From Cranoglanis bouderius (taxonomy: Eukaryota > Chordata > Actinopteri > Siluriformes > Cranoglanididae), in assembly GCA_023630585.1 (NCBI GenBank), contig CM042548.1, positions 21,023,027 through 21,087,026 on the forward strand: a DNA stretch of 64,000 bases, read 5' to 3'. Each line of letters opens with the position of its first letter. The stretch's first letter is position 1. The notes under the pieces are model-generated. The model was not told the DNA's origin. It was given only the letters and a program-made list of their open reading frames with translations, and searched no databases. A program made the translations under genes and the position numbers. This document shows, one piece after another, positions 11,975-25,500 of the stretch.

Positions 11975-13086
11975 CACATACTGGCTGCTTGTCTGAGAGC
12001 TCTCATCTTTTTTTCATCACTGTGCAGTGTTGTATGGTGTATTATGTTAGCCATGTCCCTTCAAAGTATTTTAAAATTTTATTCTCACTCAGGTAGGAGA
12101 AGAGCTCTTTCAGAGGGAATTTGTGACAGTTATTTTATCTCACATAAAGAGGTTTATTTTTTTTCTGAAAAATAAGGTTTTGTCCCATGAGAAACAGTTT
12201 TGGGATTCTGAGTTTATTCATACCCTTGACAGAGGAGCAGACAATAGGGGTTGATATACACCCTGGATTGGGGCTATAGGGTAAAGAAAAATGAGGAAAC
12301 TGATTTGTCCTCATATGTCACATTACAATTCATCCTTTCCATCCATTTGACACTTTTTACCTGTGAAGTGATCATCACTGCCTAGTTCTCAGACATAAGT
12401 AGGAACATCACAGACTGGACTCATAGTACCCTGAATAGATCTTTTCCCTTCAGCCTTAATCCAGTATGTCTTTTATAAGTTTGTTGTTGTTATTTTTGTC
12501 AAACAAACTATGTTTTGTATCATTTTGATGGTTTTTACTGTGAATTCGCCTACATCTCAAGGATCTTGTCTAATCTCTGAGAGGACAACATAGCCTGCAT
12601 CGGTCGTCAAAGAGGTCAGAGGGCAATGACTGTGTGTTCTGCCACTAACCTTGTTTTATGAACATAATATAACACGTCAGACAGCCTTACTATTCAAACA
12701 TGGTGAGTGTAAGGTTAATAGTTCCCTAGATGAAATTGCGACATGCTGTGGACAACAAATGAACTCCAGATTTTGGAAACAATTTAGTACAGTACTTCAG
12801 TCACCCTGCTGAAAAATCAAGCTTGGTCTGACCAGCTACCAAAACACAGGTTGAGCTGATCCATCTGGTAAGCTAAGTTATTTTTCACTTTTCTTATTGC
12901 TTGTCTAAATTGATAAATGAACGTTTGAGATTTCCTTGCCTTGCTGTTTTGTTATTTTCTTAAAAATAACTTGTAGCATTAGTAGCACTTACCAGTTGGC
13001 AAAAAAGGTCTACCAGCTTGAACATCTCAGCCTCGCTTTCTTGGTAGCTGGTCAGACTAAGCTGTATTTGTTTTAAATGTTACATA
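11975..13086 (+). other. lhcgr 3' untranslated region and flank
   Basis: There is no second gene here. The first several hundred bases are presumably lhcgr 3' untranslated sequence. I see no coding exon on either strand and no clear polyadenylation signal. Confidence 0.5.
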
Positions 13087-13170
13087 CAGTACTGGGCAAA
13101 AGTTTTAGGCACATGCAAAGAAATGCTGTAGAGCAAAGATGCCTTCAAAATAATGAAATTAAATGTTTCT

Positions 13171-13203
<33 letters not shown>

Positions 13204-13662
13204 CGTAAAGAGCAGTAAACAGTAGTAAATGAAACAAAGTCAATATTTGGTGTGACAAAAAAATTTTAAATAAAAATAAAAATAGTCGTCTCTGGTACAG
13301 TTTGTGCAGTTTTATAAGGAAATGAGTTGGTAAGTTTTATTGAGCATCTTGCAGAACCAGCCACAGTTCTTCTGGACACTTTGACTTTCGCACTCGCTTC
13401 TTATTTTTGCAGCAAAACCCAGCAGCCTTCATTGTGTTTACTGTCTGAAAAGTGTCTCTTACGTAATATGCTGCTTTCTTTAATGATGTACAAACATTTT
13501 TCTGTAACATTTAATTTTGTGCTAGAAAACTAATGTTTGGGAATCTAATTTTTTTTTTTTTTTTTTTTACTGACTTGATAATGTAGAAGTCATAAAATAA
13601 AAAATCTATAACAAAGTTTGTACTAAATAAAATAGGGTGCCTAAAATTTTTGCACAGTACTG
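13087..13662. mobile_element. 576-bp Tc1-type MITE (family B), copy 1
   Basis: Ends CAGTACTGGGCAAAAGTTTT and the inverse TTTTTGCACAGTACTG are flanked by TA on both sides, the Tc1/mariner target. The interior is nearly identical to copy 2 at 19305-19847, apart from A and T tracts that differ. No transposase frame is present. Confidence 0.8.
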
Positions 13663-13799
13663 TATATGTACTCATTCTGCAGTATTTTACTTGAGCAAAT
13701 TATAATTAAATCAGTTAAATCAAATTTACAGTTAACAGTTTAAGACTTAACACAGGTCTTGTTTTGAATAACAAACCTTCCGAGATGTAGTCCTGTAGT

Positions 13800-14400
13800 T
13801 TTTTCGACAGTCTGATCACATCCACATACTCTCAGATATTTTCCTCTTGCCATCTTGTTCCAAAATCAAGGTCAGTTCGGCCCGGTCAGTATTTTGATAG
13901 TGTTAGATGTTTAGCTCAGCATATTCAGATCGACATATTTGCTCAAGATATTCCTTTCGCTTCCTGATTTTTCAGACACTTTGTATAACTAACAGCATGC
14001 TCCTGAAAAGACGCACATCATAACACACAACATAGTTTCTATTTGACATAACCAAAAGGATATTAGGTTACAGCAGACAAAGTAAAAGAAAAATCATTAT
14101 GTGGTTGTTGACTAACTGTTCCTTCTGACAGTCTGATGACATCCACATGTTCTCAGATATTTTCCTCTTGTCATCTTGTTCCAAGATCAAGGTCAGCTTG
14201 GCCTGGTCACTATTTTGATACATGCTACAGTGCATAGTAAAGATAATTGCTTGATTATATTATGCAGGACACCAGTCTGGGTGCATTTTGGTTTCTCCAT
14301 TGAGTTATATGTTTGTTTGTTTTTTTCTGTAATTTGTCCCTCATTTGGTGGTAACAACCAAACCACTCTGCTGAAAAAACAACAACAATTATAAAACAAT
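13800..14400. repeat. Two direct copies of an unclassified repeat
   Basis: About 100 bp at 13805-13905 recurs at 14127-14222 (CAGTCTGAT, then CATCTTGTTCCAA and ATCAAGGTCAG). The second copy continues with sequence shared with 10427-10540 (CAGGACACCAGTCTGG, then TGGTTTCTCCA). The part between (13910-13995) matches the tail of the MITE at 10190-10410. Confidence 0.6.
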
Positions 14401-14999
14401 AGAAACCCCCATAGAATTTGTAATGGTTATCATTTCAATTGTATAGGTTTTAATGGAAACTGTAATGGCCCCTGTGGGTCTCTACTGGTAATTTGTTGCC
14501 TTGTTATGTTATGTCTAGTGGATACCATTAGGACCAATAATGGGAATGGTTTTAATGGTTAGCTGATGGTTTGTAATGGTATTTATATTGGAAACTATTA
14601 GAATTTCTGTGATGGTTTCTATTGTTTAGTTGTTTTGTTTGTTTGTTTGTTTGTTTGTTTGTTTTCAGCAGGGCCATATGGGAATTAAAGTTAAACAATG
14701 AACAGGGAAGAAGATTTACCAGGTCTGTCAGAGTCTCAACCACTGGGCCACTAAGTTTGCCATATGAGTTTTTAGATATTTTAATATATAGATGTCTTAC
14801 ATGATTAGTATGTTGTAGACGTTATTATTGTTAAATACAACAGGGTGCATTCTTAACTGTAGATTTTCATTTCACAGAATAAAAGCTATAACCCTTGGCC
14901 ATTCAAAACAACCACTGAGGATTTGTTGTTGTTGTTGTTTTGTTTTGTAAGAGTGTGTTCTTTTACAATGATTATATCCAGCCTGTTTGTTACTGAGTA

Positions 15000-15317
15000 A
15001 AGTTATGGCTGTAGACTGTCTGTCAGCATCAGTAAACGACGATGGCGGATGACGTAACGGCGAAGTTAACGCGAGATGGCGCGCGCGGCGCTGAAGCGGC
15101 GTGAACAGCTGGGATGTTGTTGCAGTTTTTTTTTTTTTTAAAAAGCCTCTGGCTCGCTGAACCTGCACGAGAGGGGTTACCTACTACTGGGAGAAGCTCG
15201 TGACACGTTTCATGTAAACATGTGTGAAGAAACGCGCGCCTGCTAACTGGGTTTAGCTGTAACCCGCACCCCACAGAAGAACTGTGCTCGTTTTTTGGTG
15301 GACGAAAGGATTTAACT
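15000..15317 (+). promoter_or_regulatory. CpG-rich promoter and 5' untranslated region of mertk
   Basis: CpG density rises sharply at about 15040-15100 (GATGGCGCGCGCGGCGCTG) and again near 15230-15245, against an AT-rich surrounding. It ends at the mertk start codon at 15318. I see no TATA box at a convincing distance. A CpG-island promoter is an inference from composition and position. Confidence 0.6.
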
Positions 15318-15384
15318 ATGGCTTCAGAAGTTTTAAAGTTGCTCGTCCTTGGATTTTTGTCGTGTTCGGTCGATTTGACTGTTG
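15318..15384 (+). CDS. mertk: mertk exon 1: start codon and signal peptide
   Basis: The exon encodes MASEVLKLLVLGFLSCS and ends with a GTAAGT donor in phase 1, which fits exon 2 at 17710. The hydrophobic core LLVLGFL supports secretion. The start was chosen because it is the first ATG ahead of a hydrophobic leader with a good donor and it lies at the end of the CpG-rich stretch. Confidence 0.8.
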
Positions 15385-17332
15385 GTAAGTTATCGGGACT
15401 CAGTGCTGTTTACACTGTAACGGTATTAATGACTTTTAGGCTGAACATTCAAGACGTGTAATAGTGTCTGTAAAAAATAATGTGCGGATAAAGTGTTGTC
15501 ATTGTGATGTCCTGACAGAGGGGGAAAAACATACAAAGGCACTATTTACGTTTAAAAAAATAAAACATTTGATTTGCAAAGGTAATTGCTAACGAGTTGA
15601 GAATAAACTGGACTGTTCTCTGTCCCAGACAAATACCACGAATTGGTGAGTTGTTATTTCTGACATATCCTATAATACAAGAATCATGAAGATGTCAGAT
15701 GATTGAATTCAGCTCAGTGTAGTAACATACCTACTAAAATATAAGGTATAACAATTGTCATCCTTTTGTTAATTTTATTATTAGTTCAACTAACACAGTT
15801 AAAAGATTCAATGTTTCAATTTATTTTATTATTTTTTTAAAAGTTTGTCATCATCACCTCACAAAATAGACTACACCTTTAAACTTTAAAATCCAGTGGA
15901 TTATTAACAGCCATAGGTTACATCTGAATTACCTCAAAATACAAGGCGTGGAATTGTGGGTAATTTTCACTGACCTAAATGGACAAATTTGTTCTCAAAA
16001 TTGCGTCACATTTTTAGTCAAATTAATGTTTTTTTGGTCAATTACTTGGGTCAGTTAGGATTACAGGGGTATTTGGCTTTAAACAGGTTTTCATTAATTA
16101 ATACATTTAATACACAGGAAAATAACTACCCAAGTTGTTCAACAGTTCATGCACTCAGTATATATCCTTCCCATAGTCAACTAATAGATGTGAGTTCGTT
16201 TGTATTAAGAGCTTCAAGTCAACACAATATGCTTCCTCTGATAACAGATCTCTATGGGAAGCCAAACAACTCAAAAGATGGTCCAAACTGAGCTACGTAG
16301 AAGAACGAAGACCCACTGGACGGCGCGGTGCGGGCGGGTTTTAAAGGCGCTGCGCGGACCATTTTGGACCTCCTAGCGCGAGTCACGAGACCTGCGCGAC
16401 CCAGTGATCAGCGCAGAGCGAAATAAACTGGGAGAGACTAAATAGATAATCATTTGATTACTTACAACCATGCAGCCAGGCTTACAGTTACGTGTTCCTG
16501 CTCTTTAAAGAGAAACGGTCTGAATATGAGTACACTTTAATGAGGCCTCTGAAGTTTTCTTATGCTCGTAAACCGTTTTTACTGTGTGTTGATTATTGTT
16601 TCTTTCAAGGGCTTCGTCAATTTCATTAAGGGTTTTAGGACTATTTAAAGTAGTTTCAAATATTCTCCTAGCCCCGTGTCCCATCTGTTATAGGAACTGT
16701 TGATAGCAGTAGTATTTTAGAGTCGAATTTTGGGTAAGAATTCAAATGAATTTGCGCTGCACTGCTCAGTGGGTCGCGCAGGTCTCGTGACTTTCAAAGG
16801 AGGTTTAAAACCCGCCCGCGCCGCGCTGTCCAGTGGGTCGCGCATATCAATTGGTCCGCGCCGCGCGGTTGAGTGGGTCGCGCCGCGCTACCCAGTGTGT
16901 CGCGAAGGTATTTGGTCCGCGCTGCGCGGTTCTTCTGAGTTGCTCAGTTTGGACCAGCTTTTGAGTTGTTTGGCTTCCCATAGATCTCAGTAGTGAAGGA
17001 CAGTTTCCTTTGGCTACATTTGAGCTGGAAACCTTTGAAAGTACCGTTTGATGCAACTGAAAATATGAACGTTTACACCCTGGAAGGTTTGTTGATGTAG
17101 TTTGTGCCACAGTCAGAAACAGTGGCAGAAATGCTAGGACGGAATTGCAAAATGCAAAAAAAAATAAAAAATTATTAGAAAGTAATACACGTTTACCTGT
17201 AAGTGTCAGTCTGGGCAGGAATTAACAGTAAAGAGAGTGTCTGATATAAGACAGACACCATATTTACATATGTAAACAGAGACAATTCAGTTCATCATTA
17301 TCAAACTTTAATTGAATTTGTATTCTAGTGAA

Positions 17333-17386
<54 letters not shown>

Positions 17387-20300
17387 GAACAGGATACTGC
17401 TTGAAAATTCTGTCAAAATGAGGTGCTTTACAAGACAACTGTCTTTATGGTGCCTTCTGAAGAAGAAAGCCTTTGAGCTCATCACAGATTGAATGGTGAT
17501 CACAATAGCAATGTTGTGATGGTTTTTGTAAAATATTATGTAAATGTGTATCAGCAAGTGTGTGGGATGTAAACAAAAAAGTATACCAGACCATGTGTTA
17601 AAAGCTAGGTATTGTAATAAAATAAAATAAAATTTGACATTACCACATAATATTGTCCTCCAGCTGCTGAGCACTTACTTTTGTGTCTCTTGTATCTGGT
17701 CACGTTCAGGTGGGGGGCCATCTGGTGGATTGGAACACTTGGTGGTGCCCGGTCGAGTACCCGGTGTGCACTTGTCTCAGGAGGAGATCCGGAAACTACA
17801 CTTCAAACCCACTGTGGGCACCATCCAGTGTAACGAGGGTTCTGAGGTCACATTCAACTGCTCAATTGACTTTACTGACATGGGACAGGACTTGAGTATC
17901 CTATGGTTCAAAGATGGCAAAGAGATACTTGATGGCACACAGACCGCCGTACACAGCCATGGAACAGTAATTCTGCTGTCCATTATCAGGTTTGAAAATC
18001 AGAAACTAATTTATAAACCTTGAGAAATAGAATGACCACCTACAGTGCCTTCCACTAGTATTGGCACCCTTTTAAATGTGAGCAAAGAAGGCTGTGAAAA
18101 TTCAATTCAATTTTATTTATATAGCACTAAATGAACATAGTCACAAAGCAGCTTTACAGAAATATATAAATCTAAATCGGATCTAAATTTTTAATTGATA
18201 AGTTTATCCCCAGAAATTTGTCTTTATTGTTTAAGCTTTTGATCTTTTGTTTAAAAAATTCACAAAAATACTCTTCTCTCATGGATATCAAACAATTGCA
18301 AACACAACACAGGGTTTATCCAAAAAATATATCTTTGTTAAATATAGGTGTGCAGCAATTATTGACACCCTTTTAGTCAATACTTTGTGCTGCCTCCCTT
18401 TGCCAAGATAACAGCTCTGAGACTTCTCCTATAATGCCTGATGAGGTTGGAGAATACATGGCAAGGGATCTGAGACCATTCCTCCATACAGAATCTCTCC
18501 AGATCCTTCAAATTTTGAGGCCCACGCTGGTGGACTCTCCTCTTCAGTTCACCCCACAGGTTTTCTATGGGTTTCAAGTCAGGGGACTGGGATGGCCAGG
18601 GCAGGACCTTCATTTTGTGGTCAGTAAACCATTTTTGTGTTGATTTTGATGTATGTTTTGGATCATTGTCCTGCTGGAAGATCCAACCACGGCCCATTTT
18701 AAGCTTTCTGGCAGAGGCAGTCAGGTTTTCATTTAATATCTGTTGATATTTGATAGAGTCCATGATGCCATGTATCCTAACAAAATGTCCAGGTCCTCTG
18801 GCAGAAAAACAGCCCCAAACCATTAAAGAGCCACCACCATATTTAACCGTGGGCATGAGGTACTTTTCCATATGGCTACCTCTCTGTGTGCGCCAAAACC
18901 ACCTCTGGTGTTTATTGCCAAAAAGCTCTATTTTGGTTTCATCTGACCATAGAACCCGATCCCATTTGAAGTTCCAGTAGTGTCTGGCAAACTGAAGACA
19001 CTTGAGTTTGTTTTTGGATGAGAGTAGAGGCTTTTTTCTTGAAACCCTTCCAAACAGCTTGTGGTGATTTAGGTGACATCGGATTGTAGTTTTGGAGACT
19101 TTCTGACCCCAAGATAAAACTAACTTCTGCAATTCTCCAGCTGTGATCCTTGTGAAGCTCAACAACCTTTTGCTGCACATCACAGCTATATTCCTTGGTC
19201 TTACCCATTGTTATGAATGACTAAGGAAATATGTGTTAGCTCATATTTATACCCCTGTGAAGCACCCAGGTGTACAAAAAATGTGAAATATCAATGGAAA
19301 TATACAGTACTGTGCAAAAGTTTTAGGCGCATGCAAAGAAATGCTGTAGAGCAAAGATGCCTTCAAAATAATGAAATGAAATGTTTCTACCATAAAATAC
19401 CATAAAGAGCAGTAAACAGTAGTAAATGAAACAAAGTCAATATTTGGTGTGACAAAAAAATAAAAAATAAAAATAGTAGTCTCCAGTACAATGTGTGCAG
19501 TTTTATAAGGAAATGAGCTGGTAAGTTTTATTGAGCATCTTGCAGAACCAGACACAGTTCTTCTGGAGACTTTGACTTTCGCACTCGCTTCTTATTTTTG
19601 CAGCAAAACCCAGCAGCCTTCATTGTGTTTACTGTCTGAAAAGTGACTCTTACATAATATGCTGCTTTCTTTAATGACATACAAACATTTTTCTGTAACA
19701 TTTAATTTTGTGCTAGAAAACTAATGTTTGGGAATCTAAAATGTTTTTTGTACCGACTTGATAATGTAGACGTCATAAAATAAAAAATCTGTAACAAAGT
19801 TTGTACTACAAAAAAAATAGGGTGCCTAAAACTTTTGCACAGCACTGTACATCAGATATACAGTACTGTGCAAAAGTTTTAGGCAGGTGTGAAAAAAATG
19901 CTGTAAAGTAAGAATGTTTCAAAAATAGACATGTTAATGGTTTATATTTATCAATTAACAAAATGCAAAGTGAGTGAACAGAAGAAAAATTTACATCAAA
20001 TCAATATTTTGTGTGACCACCCTTTGCCTTCAAAACAGCATCAATTCTTCTAGGTACACTTGCACAAAGTCAGGGATTTTGTAGGCATATAGTCAGGTGT
20101 ATGATTAAACAATTATACCAAACAGGTGCTAATGATCATCAATTCAATATGTAGGTTGAAACACAATCATTAACTGAAAGAGAAACAGCTGTGTAGGGGG
20201 AATAAAACTGGGTGAGGAACAGCCAAACTCAGCTAACAAGGTGAAGTTGCTGAAGACAGTTTACTGTCAAAAGTCATACACCATGGCAAGACTGAGCACA

Positions 20301-23300
20301 GCAACAAGGTAGAAGGTAGTTATACTGCATATTGAATTGATGATCATTAGCACCTGTTTGGTATAATTGTTTAATCATACACCTGACTATATGCCTACAA
20401 AATCCCCGAATTTTTGCAAGTGTACCTAGAAGAATTGATGCTATTTTGAAGGTGAAGAGTGGTCACACAAAATATTGATTTGATGTAGATTTTTCTTCTG
20501 TTCACTCACTTTGCATTTTGTTAATTGATGAATATAAACTATTAACATGTCTATTTTTGAAAGCATTCTTACTTTACAGCATTTTTTCACAACTGTCTAA
20601 AACTTTTGCACAGTACTGTATATTCTCATATGAATTCATATTCATGTTGTTGCACACCTATATTTAACAAAGATATGTTTTTTTTTTTGGATAAAACTGT
20701 GTCGTGTTTGCAATGGTTTGATATCCATGAGAGCAGAATATTTTTGTGAATTTTTTGAAGAAAAGATCAAAAGGTTAAACAATAAAGACAATTTTTCACA
20801 GCCTTCTTTTCTCATATTTACCAAGGGTGCCAATATTAGTGGAGGGAAATGTATGATCATATTTGGTCCAGTAGGATTGATTGATGTAATGTGGCAATAT
20901 TGTTTACAAATGCCAAATGCTTTGATCATTTTGATCATCAGGTTCACAAGGTTTAGGCTCAAACCCTAGCACTGTTTTTGGTTTCATATATTCAAAAATC
21001 AGCACAAAAACATAAGTGGGGTGAGCTAAATATTTCTTGTCCTTGTGCTTGAAAGTTTAGAAATAAACGATGGTAGTTTTTTGATGTTGGCTTTTTGTCA
21101 AAGTTGTCTAGAAGGTGATGTGCTGTTGATGTGATTTTCTGAATCTTGATTTCTCACAGTATAAAGAGCGTTCAGCGAGCTGACTCTGGTGAGTACCAGT
21201 GCAGACTGGGCGTCAGTAACAAAGTAATTGAGTCAAATCCCATCATTGTTGAAGTTGCTGGTAAGTTCCTTATTATTTTGGCATTATTTTCAGAAAGAAG
21301 TTCTTATGTTAGTGAATTTATGAACAAAGACTCAGGGTATCTGGTTGTCTCAATGCAGGTTTACCAACATTTACTAAACAGCCAAGTGATGTAAATGTAA
21401 CAAGGAGCAGCTCTTTCACATTGACCTGCGAGGCTGTGGGTCCCCCAAATCCTGTCACAATTGTATGGCTTCTTCAAGGCCAGAAGTTAAACCAAACCAG
21501 TCTCTCTCCAGGCAACATAACTATCCCAGGTAAGCGTTTTGCACGGGGATCCCAAACTTTGCTCTCGCTGATTTTGTTAATCCAGCAGTGAGTTTCGCCG
21601 TTGGTCTCTTTAAGATTTGGCATTAGTTCCCAACTTTTGTAAACTTATTTGAACAATTTGTGAAAGGTTTTACAACTCCAATTCCAAAAAAGTTGGGACG
21701 CTGGGTAAAATATAAATAAAAACAGAATGCAATGATTTGCAAATCTCATAAACCCATATGTTATTTACAGTAGAACATAGAAAACATATAAAATGTTTAA
21801 ACTGAGGAAATGTACAATTTAAGGAAAAAATAAGGTAATTTTGAATTTGATGGCTGCAACACGTCTCAAAAAAGTTGGGACGGGGCAATAAAAGGCTGGA
21901 AAAGTAAGTGTTACTAAAAAGAAACAGCTGGAGGAACATTTTGCAACTAATTAGGTTAATTGGCAACAGGTCAGTAACATGATTGCCTCTCTAAGATACT
22001 CTTTTTATACCCAGAGTCTCTCAGAAGTAAAGATGGGATGGAATCTGGATTGAAGCATATGTTGCTCTAAAACCTGTATATACATTTCTGCATGGTGGTG
22101 CCTTTCCAGATGTGCAAGCTGCCCATTCCATAGGCACTAATGCACCCCAATACCATCAGAGATGCAGGCTTTTGAACTGAGCGCTGATAAAAATTTTTAA
22201 AAAAGCCGGATGGTCCCTCTCCTCTTTAGTCCAGAGGATGCTGTGTCCATGATTTCCATAAAGAATGTCAAATTTCGATTCGTCTGACCACAGAACAGTT
22301 TTTCACTTTGCCTCAGTCCATTTTAAATGAGCTTTGGCCCAGAGAAGACGGCGGCGTTTCTGGATCATGTTCACATATGGCTTCTTCTTTGCATGATAGC
22401 TTTAACCATCATTTGTGGATGGCACGGCGAACTGTGTTCACAGACAATGAGTTCTGGAGGTGTTTCTGAGCCCATGCAGTGATTTCCATTACAGAATCAG
22501 GCCTGTTTTTAATGCAGTGCCACCTGAGGGCCCGAAGATCACGGGCATGCAATATTGATTTTCACCCTTGTCCCTTGCACACAGAGATTTCTCCAGATTC
22601 TCTGAATCTTTTGATGATATTATGTATGTAGATGATGAGCTATTTAAAGTCTTCACAATTTTACGTTGAGGAACATTATTCTGAAATTGTTCCACAAATT
22701 GTAGACGTAGTGAACCTCTGGATTGGTGAACGTCTGCACATCTTTACTTCTGAAAGACTCTGCCTCTCTAAGATACTTTTTTTTTATACCCAATCATGTT
22801 ACTGACCTGTTGCCAATTAACCTCCAGCTGTTTCTTTCTAGTAACACTTATTTTCCAGCCTTTTGTTGCCCCCGTCCCAACTTTTTTGAGACTTGTTGCA
22901 GCCATCAAATTCAAAATTACCTTCATATTTTCTTAAAATGGTACATTTACTCAGTTTAAACATTTTATATGTTTTCTATGTTCAATTGTGAATAAAATAT
23001 GGGTTTATGAGATTTGCAGATCATTGCATTCTGTTTTTATTCACATTTTACACATTGTCCCAACTTTTTTGGAATTGGGGTTGAATTCAAATGTACATTA
23101 AGCAGTTTAGATCTATGAATTATGGGAGAGTATAATCTGATAAAGATATATACTGTATATTACAGAATATGGGTTTGCTGAATATGCTTAGTCTCTTTCC
23201 AAACTGGCCTAAATATTTTGTGCGCATGGAGTGTCTTGTCTGTAATCGGCATTTGGACTAATTGACAAATGAAACAAAGAAGTACACAGGGTGAGTAACG

Positions 23301-25454
23301 GTGATTTTTGGATGCATGAATGGCTTTGAGAAATACATGTCAGTCTTGGTATGTACTATAGATAATAAGCCAGCATCAGAGCATTATGATATCCCGCTGT
23401 TCTGCTTATTCACGCTATTCATATTCCACCACTCACCACATGGTTAAAACAACAGGAAACACATGAGACCCTCCAAGTATTCAAAGGGAAATGAGGTGGT
23501 ACCAGATTCCTTAGGGGTCAGAAAAATGCAGAAAAAGCAGTGAGTCACATAATACAATAATGTGAATTCTTTGTGCTTTAGTTATTCATTGTCCATGTTT
23601 TAGTGCATTGTTATGGAAAGAGTATATTCACAGCATGAATTACCATTCTAAGGAGCACCTTACTTTAGTTCGAGTTCACTGGTCATTCGTGTCATTTTGT
23701 GCATTGTGTCATGTTGTATATATGTCTGATTAATCCCATATGTGTATAGGATGCATTTGGGTTAGTTAATTAACCCACTAGTAAAGCACTTCAGTTTACC
23801 GGTGTTCATTCACTGTTCAGCTTCAGCTCCAGCTCACGCAGCTTAAGTGGCTCAATCCCCCGCATTATTGACTATGACTGGATTATTTGAAACACTAGAA
23901 CTATTCTTTCTAGATTTTTCTTCTTCAAAAACATAGTTAGTTTATTGTTAATATCTTGGTGTAATTTTTTCAATAGTATGTTTTACTTAAAATCGGCACT
24001 AGTGCTTGCTACACATCCTATAATCAAATGAACACAGTTTTTGTATTCGAATGTGCATTTTTATCTTAAAGACGATGAATATTCGAAGTTCGAATTTTAA
24101 TTTGACAGCCCTAGAGCAGATGAGGGGACCGAAGCAGCAGGAATGGCTAAAATGTTGCTGATATTCATTCTTATGTAAACAAGCAAACAAACACGTAAAC
24201 ACAGTGGGTAATATCGACGTCTGCAAAAATGATCGAGGTCATGTCCATATATCGTATAAGTCGATAACATAATTATCGTGACAGGCCTAAGCATGCTATT
24301 CTGTCTTGCTTAGACTGTTACACTTTTTATTGCTGTCTCCACCACAATAGCTCCCAATAACAGTCTAGGGGATTTAAAGCCATTTCCACAAAGCTAGTAC
24401 TGAAGGAAAACACTCAAGACACTGGTGAAATTTGCTGTAGAAGATCCCTACGTTGTCACTGTGAGCCACTGGCAGTCTGTTAGACATTGTGTAGGCAGTA
24501 AGCACCAGTGGAATCTGATACAGGCAGCGAAAAACTACATTGTAAACAAAGCATTTTCTAGGTTGAGATCAGGTTGCAAGACATCGGTGAGTCCTTTTCT
24601 GCTATGTCTGCACTGTAATTTTGCAGTAATTAGTAATTAGTTATTCTGTTCTATTATACATAAAATGTTTTGTCAGCTGCACTGGGAAAGTGTTGCTGGA
24701 TCACAATGATTTCTGACATTTCCTCCTCTTCTTCTTCGACATGCCTTAATGAGATATTTTCCTGCAGCTTCGTTAAAGTAAGACTACATTCACACTGTTA
24801 AATTTCTGGTTAAACTCATTTATCTCTATTTAACAACAAACCACTCATCTAGAAACAATTAAGACTGAGATGTTGTGAAAGTGGGACCAAAGAAGTTAAA
24901 GGTCACATTTTTTGCTTTGTTCAGGGTGTGTGTGCCGAGAGACGAGGGGAAGATGGAAAACGGGGGAGGGGACAGAGAGTGTGAGGAATGGGGGAACGAG
25001 CGTGCACGAGAGAAAGAGATTAGCCACACAAAAGAGCTCATTGAAGCCCTGGCTGCGGAAATGTTCAAAAGGAGTGAGGCAATACGCAAATGTTCGCAGA
25101 CTCCACTCACAGAAATGAAACATGGGGCATGCAACTCTGCTGCTCTGTGGGGCATTGCATTACCTTTACTGAAGTAATGAGACCCACCTTTATGCAGTCT
25201 ACATACAACTTATTGGGGAGATATTTGTTTCTTAAAAATGGTTTTGTCTGAGAATGGACTGAATCAGCCTATTTTTGTTCTAAATATCTTCATACTTTAT
25301 AAAAATGGGGGCATTTAATTAGTAGAGGAAAATACAATTCACTAAGTAAGTGTAAGATACCTGTAATAGATATTAAACTGCATCGGATCGAAAGCGTTTT
25401 TCTGGGGCATTGCAATAAACATTTAGTTTTCTAGTATTATAGGTGTCTTATGTA

Positions 25455-25500
<46 letters not shown>

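Larger units (their letters stand above)
18043..20851 (-). mobile_element. Tc1/mariner element (family A, copy 1) carrying two inserted MITEs
   Basis: The ends are CAGTGCCTTCCACTAGTATTGGCACCC and its inverse, flanked by TA. The transposase is on the - strand. An open catalytic-domain frame of 268 codons (18377-19183) has WSDETK, QQDNDPKHTSKS and SPDLKPIENLW, so all three acidic residues of the DDE triad are present. The N-terminal HTH frame (19208 downward, MGKTKEYSCDVQQKVVELHK) is joined to it out of frame by an internal deletion, as comparison with copy 2 shows. Inside lie MITE B copy 2 (19305-19847) and hairpin MITE C (19861-20618). A short (TTCAATTCAATTTTATTTA) fish repeat interrupts it at about 18103-18205. 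Confidence 0.85.

Noticed and set aside
17264..17674. 136-codon open frame on the - strand
   Set aside because: It contains a run of isoleucines from the (ATT)n microsatellite and lies in mertk intron 1 upstream of exon 2. It is not a gene.
24859..25177. Overlapping open frames of 98-100 codons on both strands in mertk intron 4
   Set aside because: There is no known domain, no consistent splice sites and no start context, and both strands are open by composition alone.
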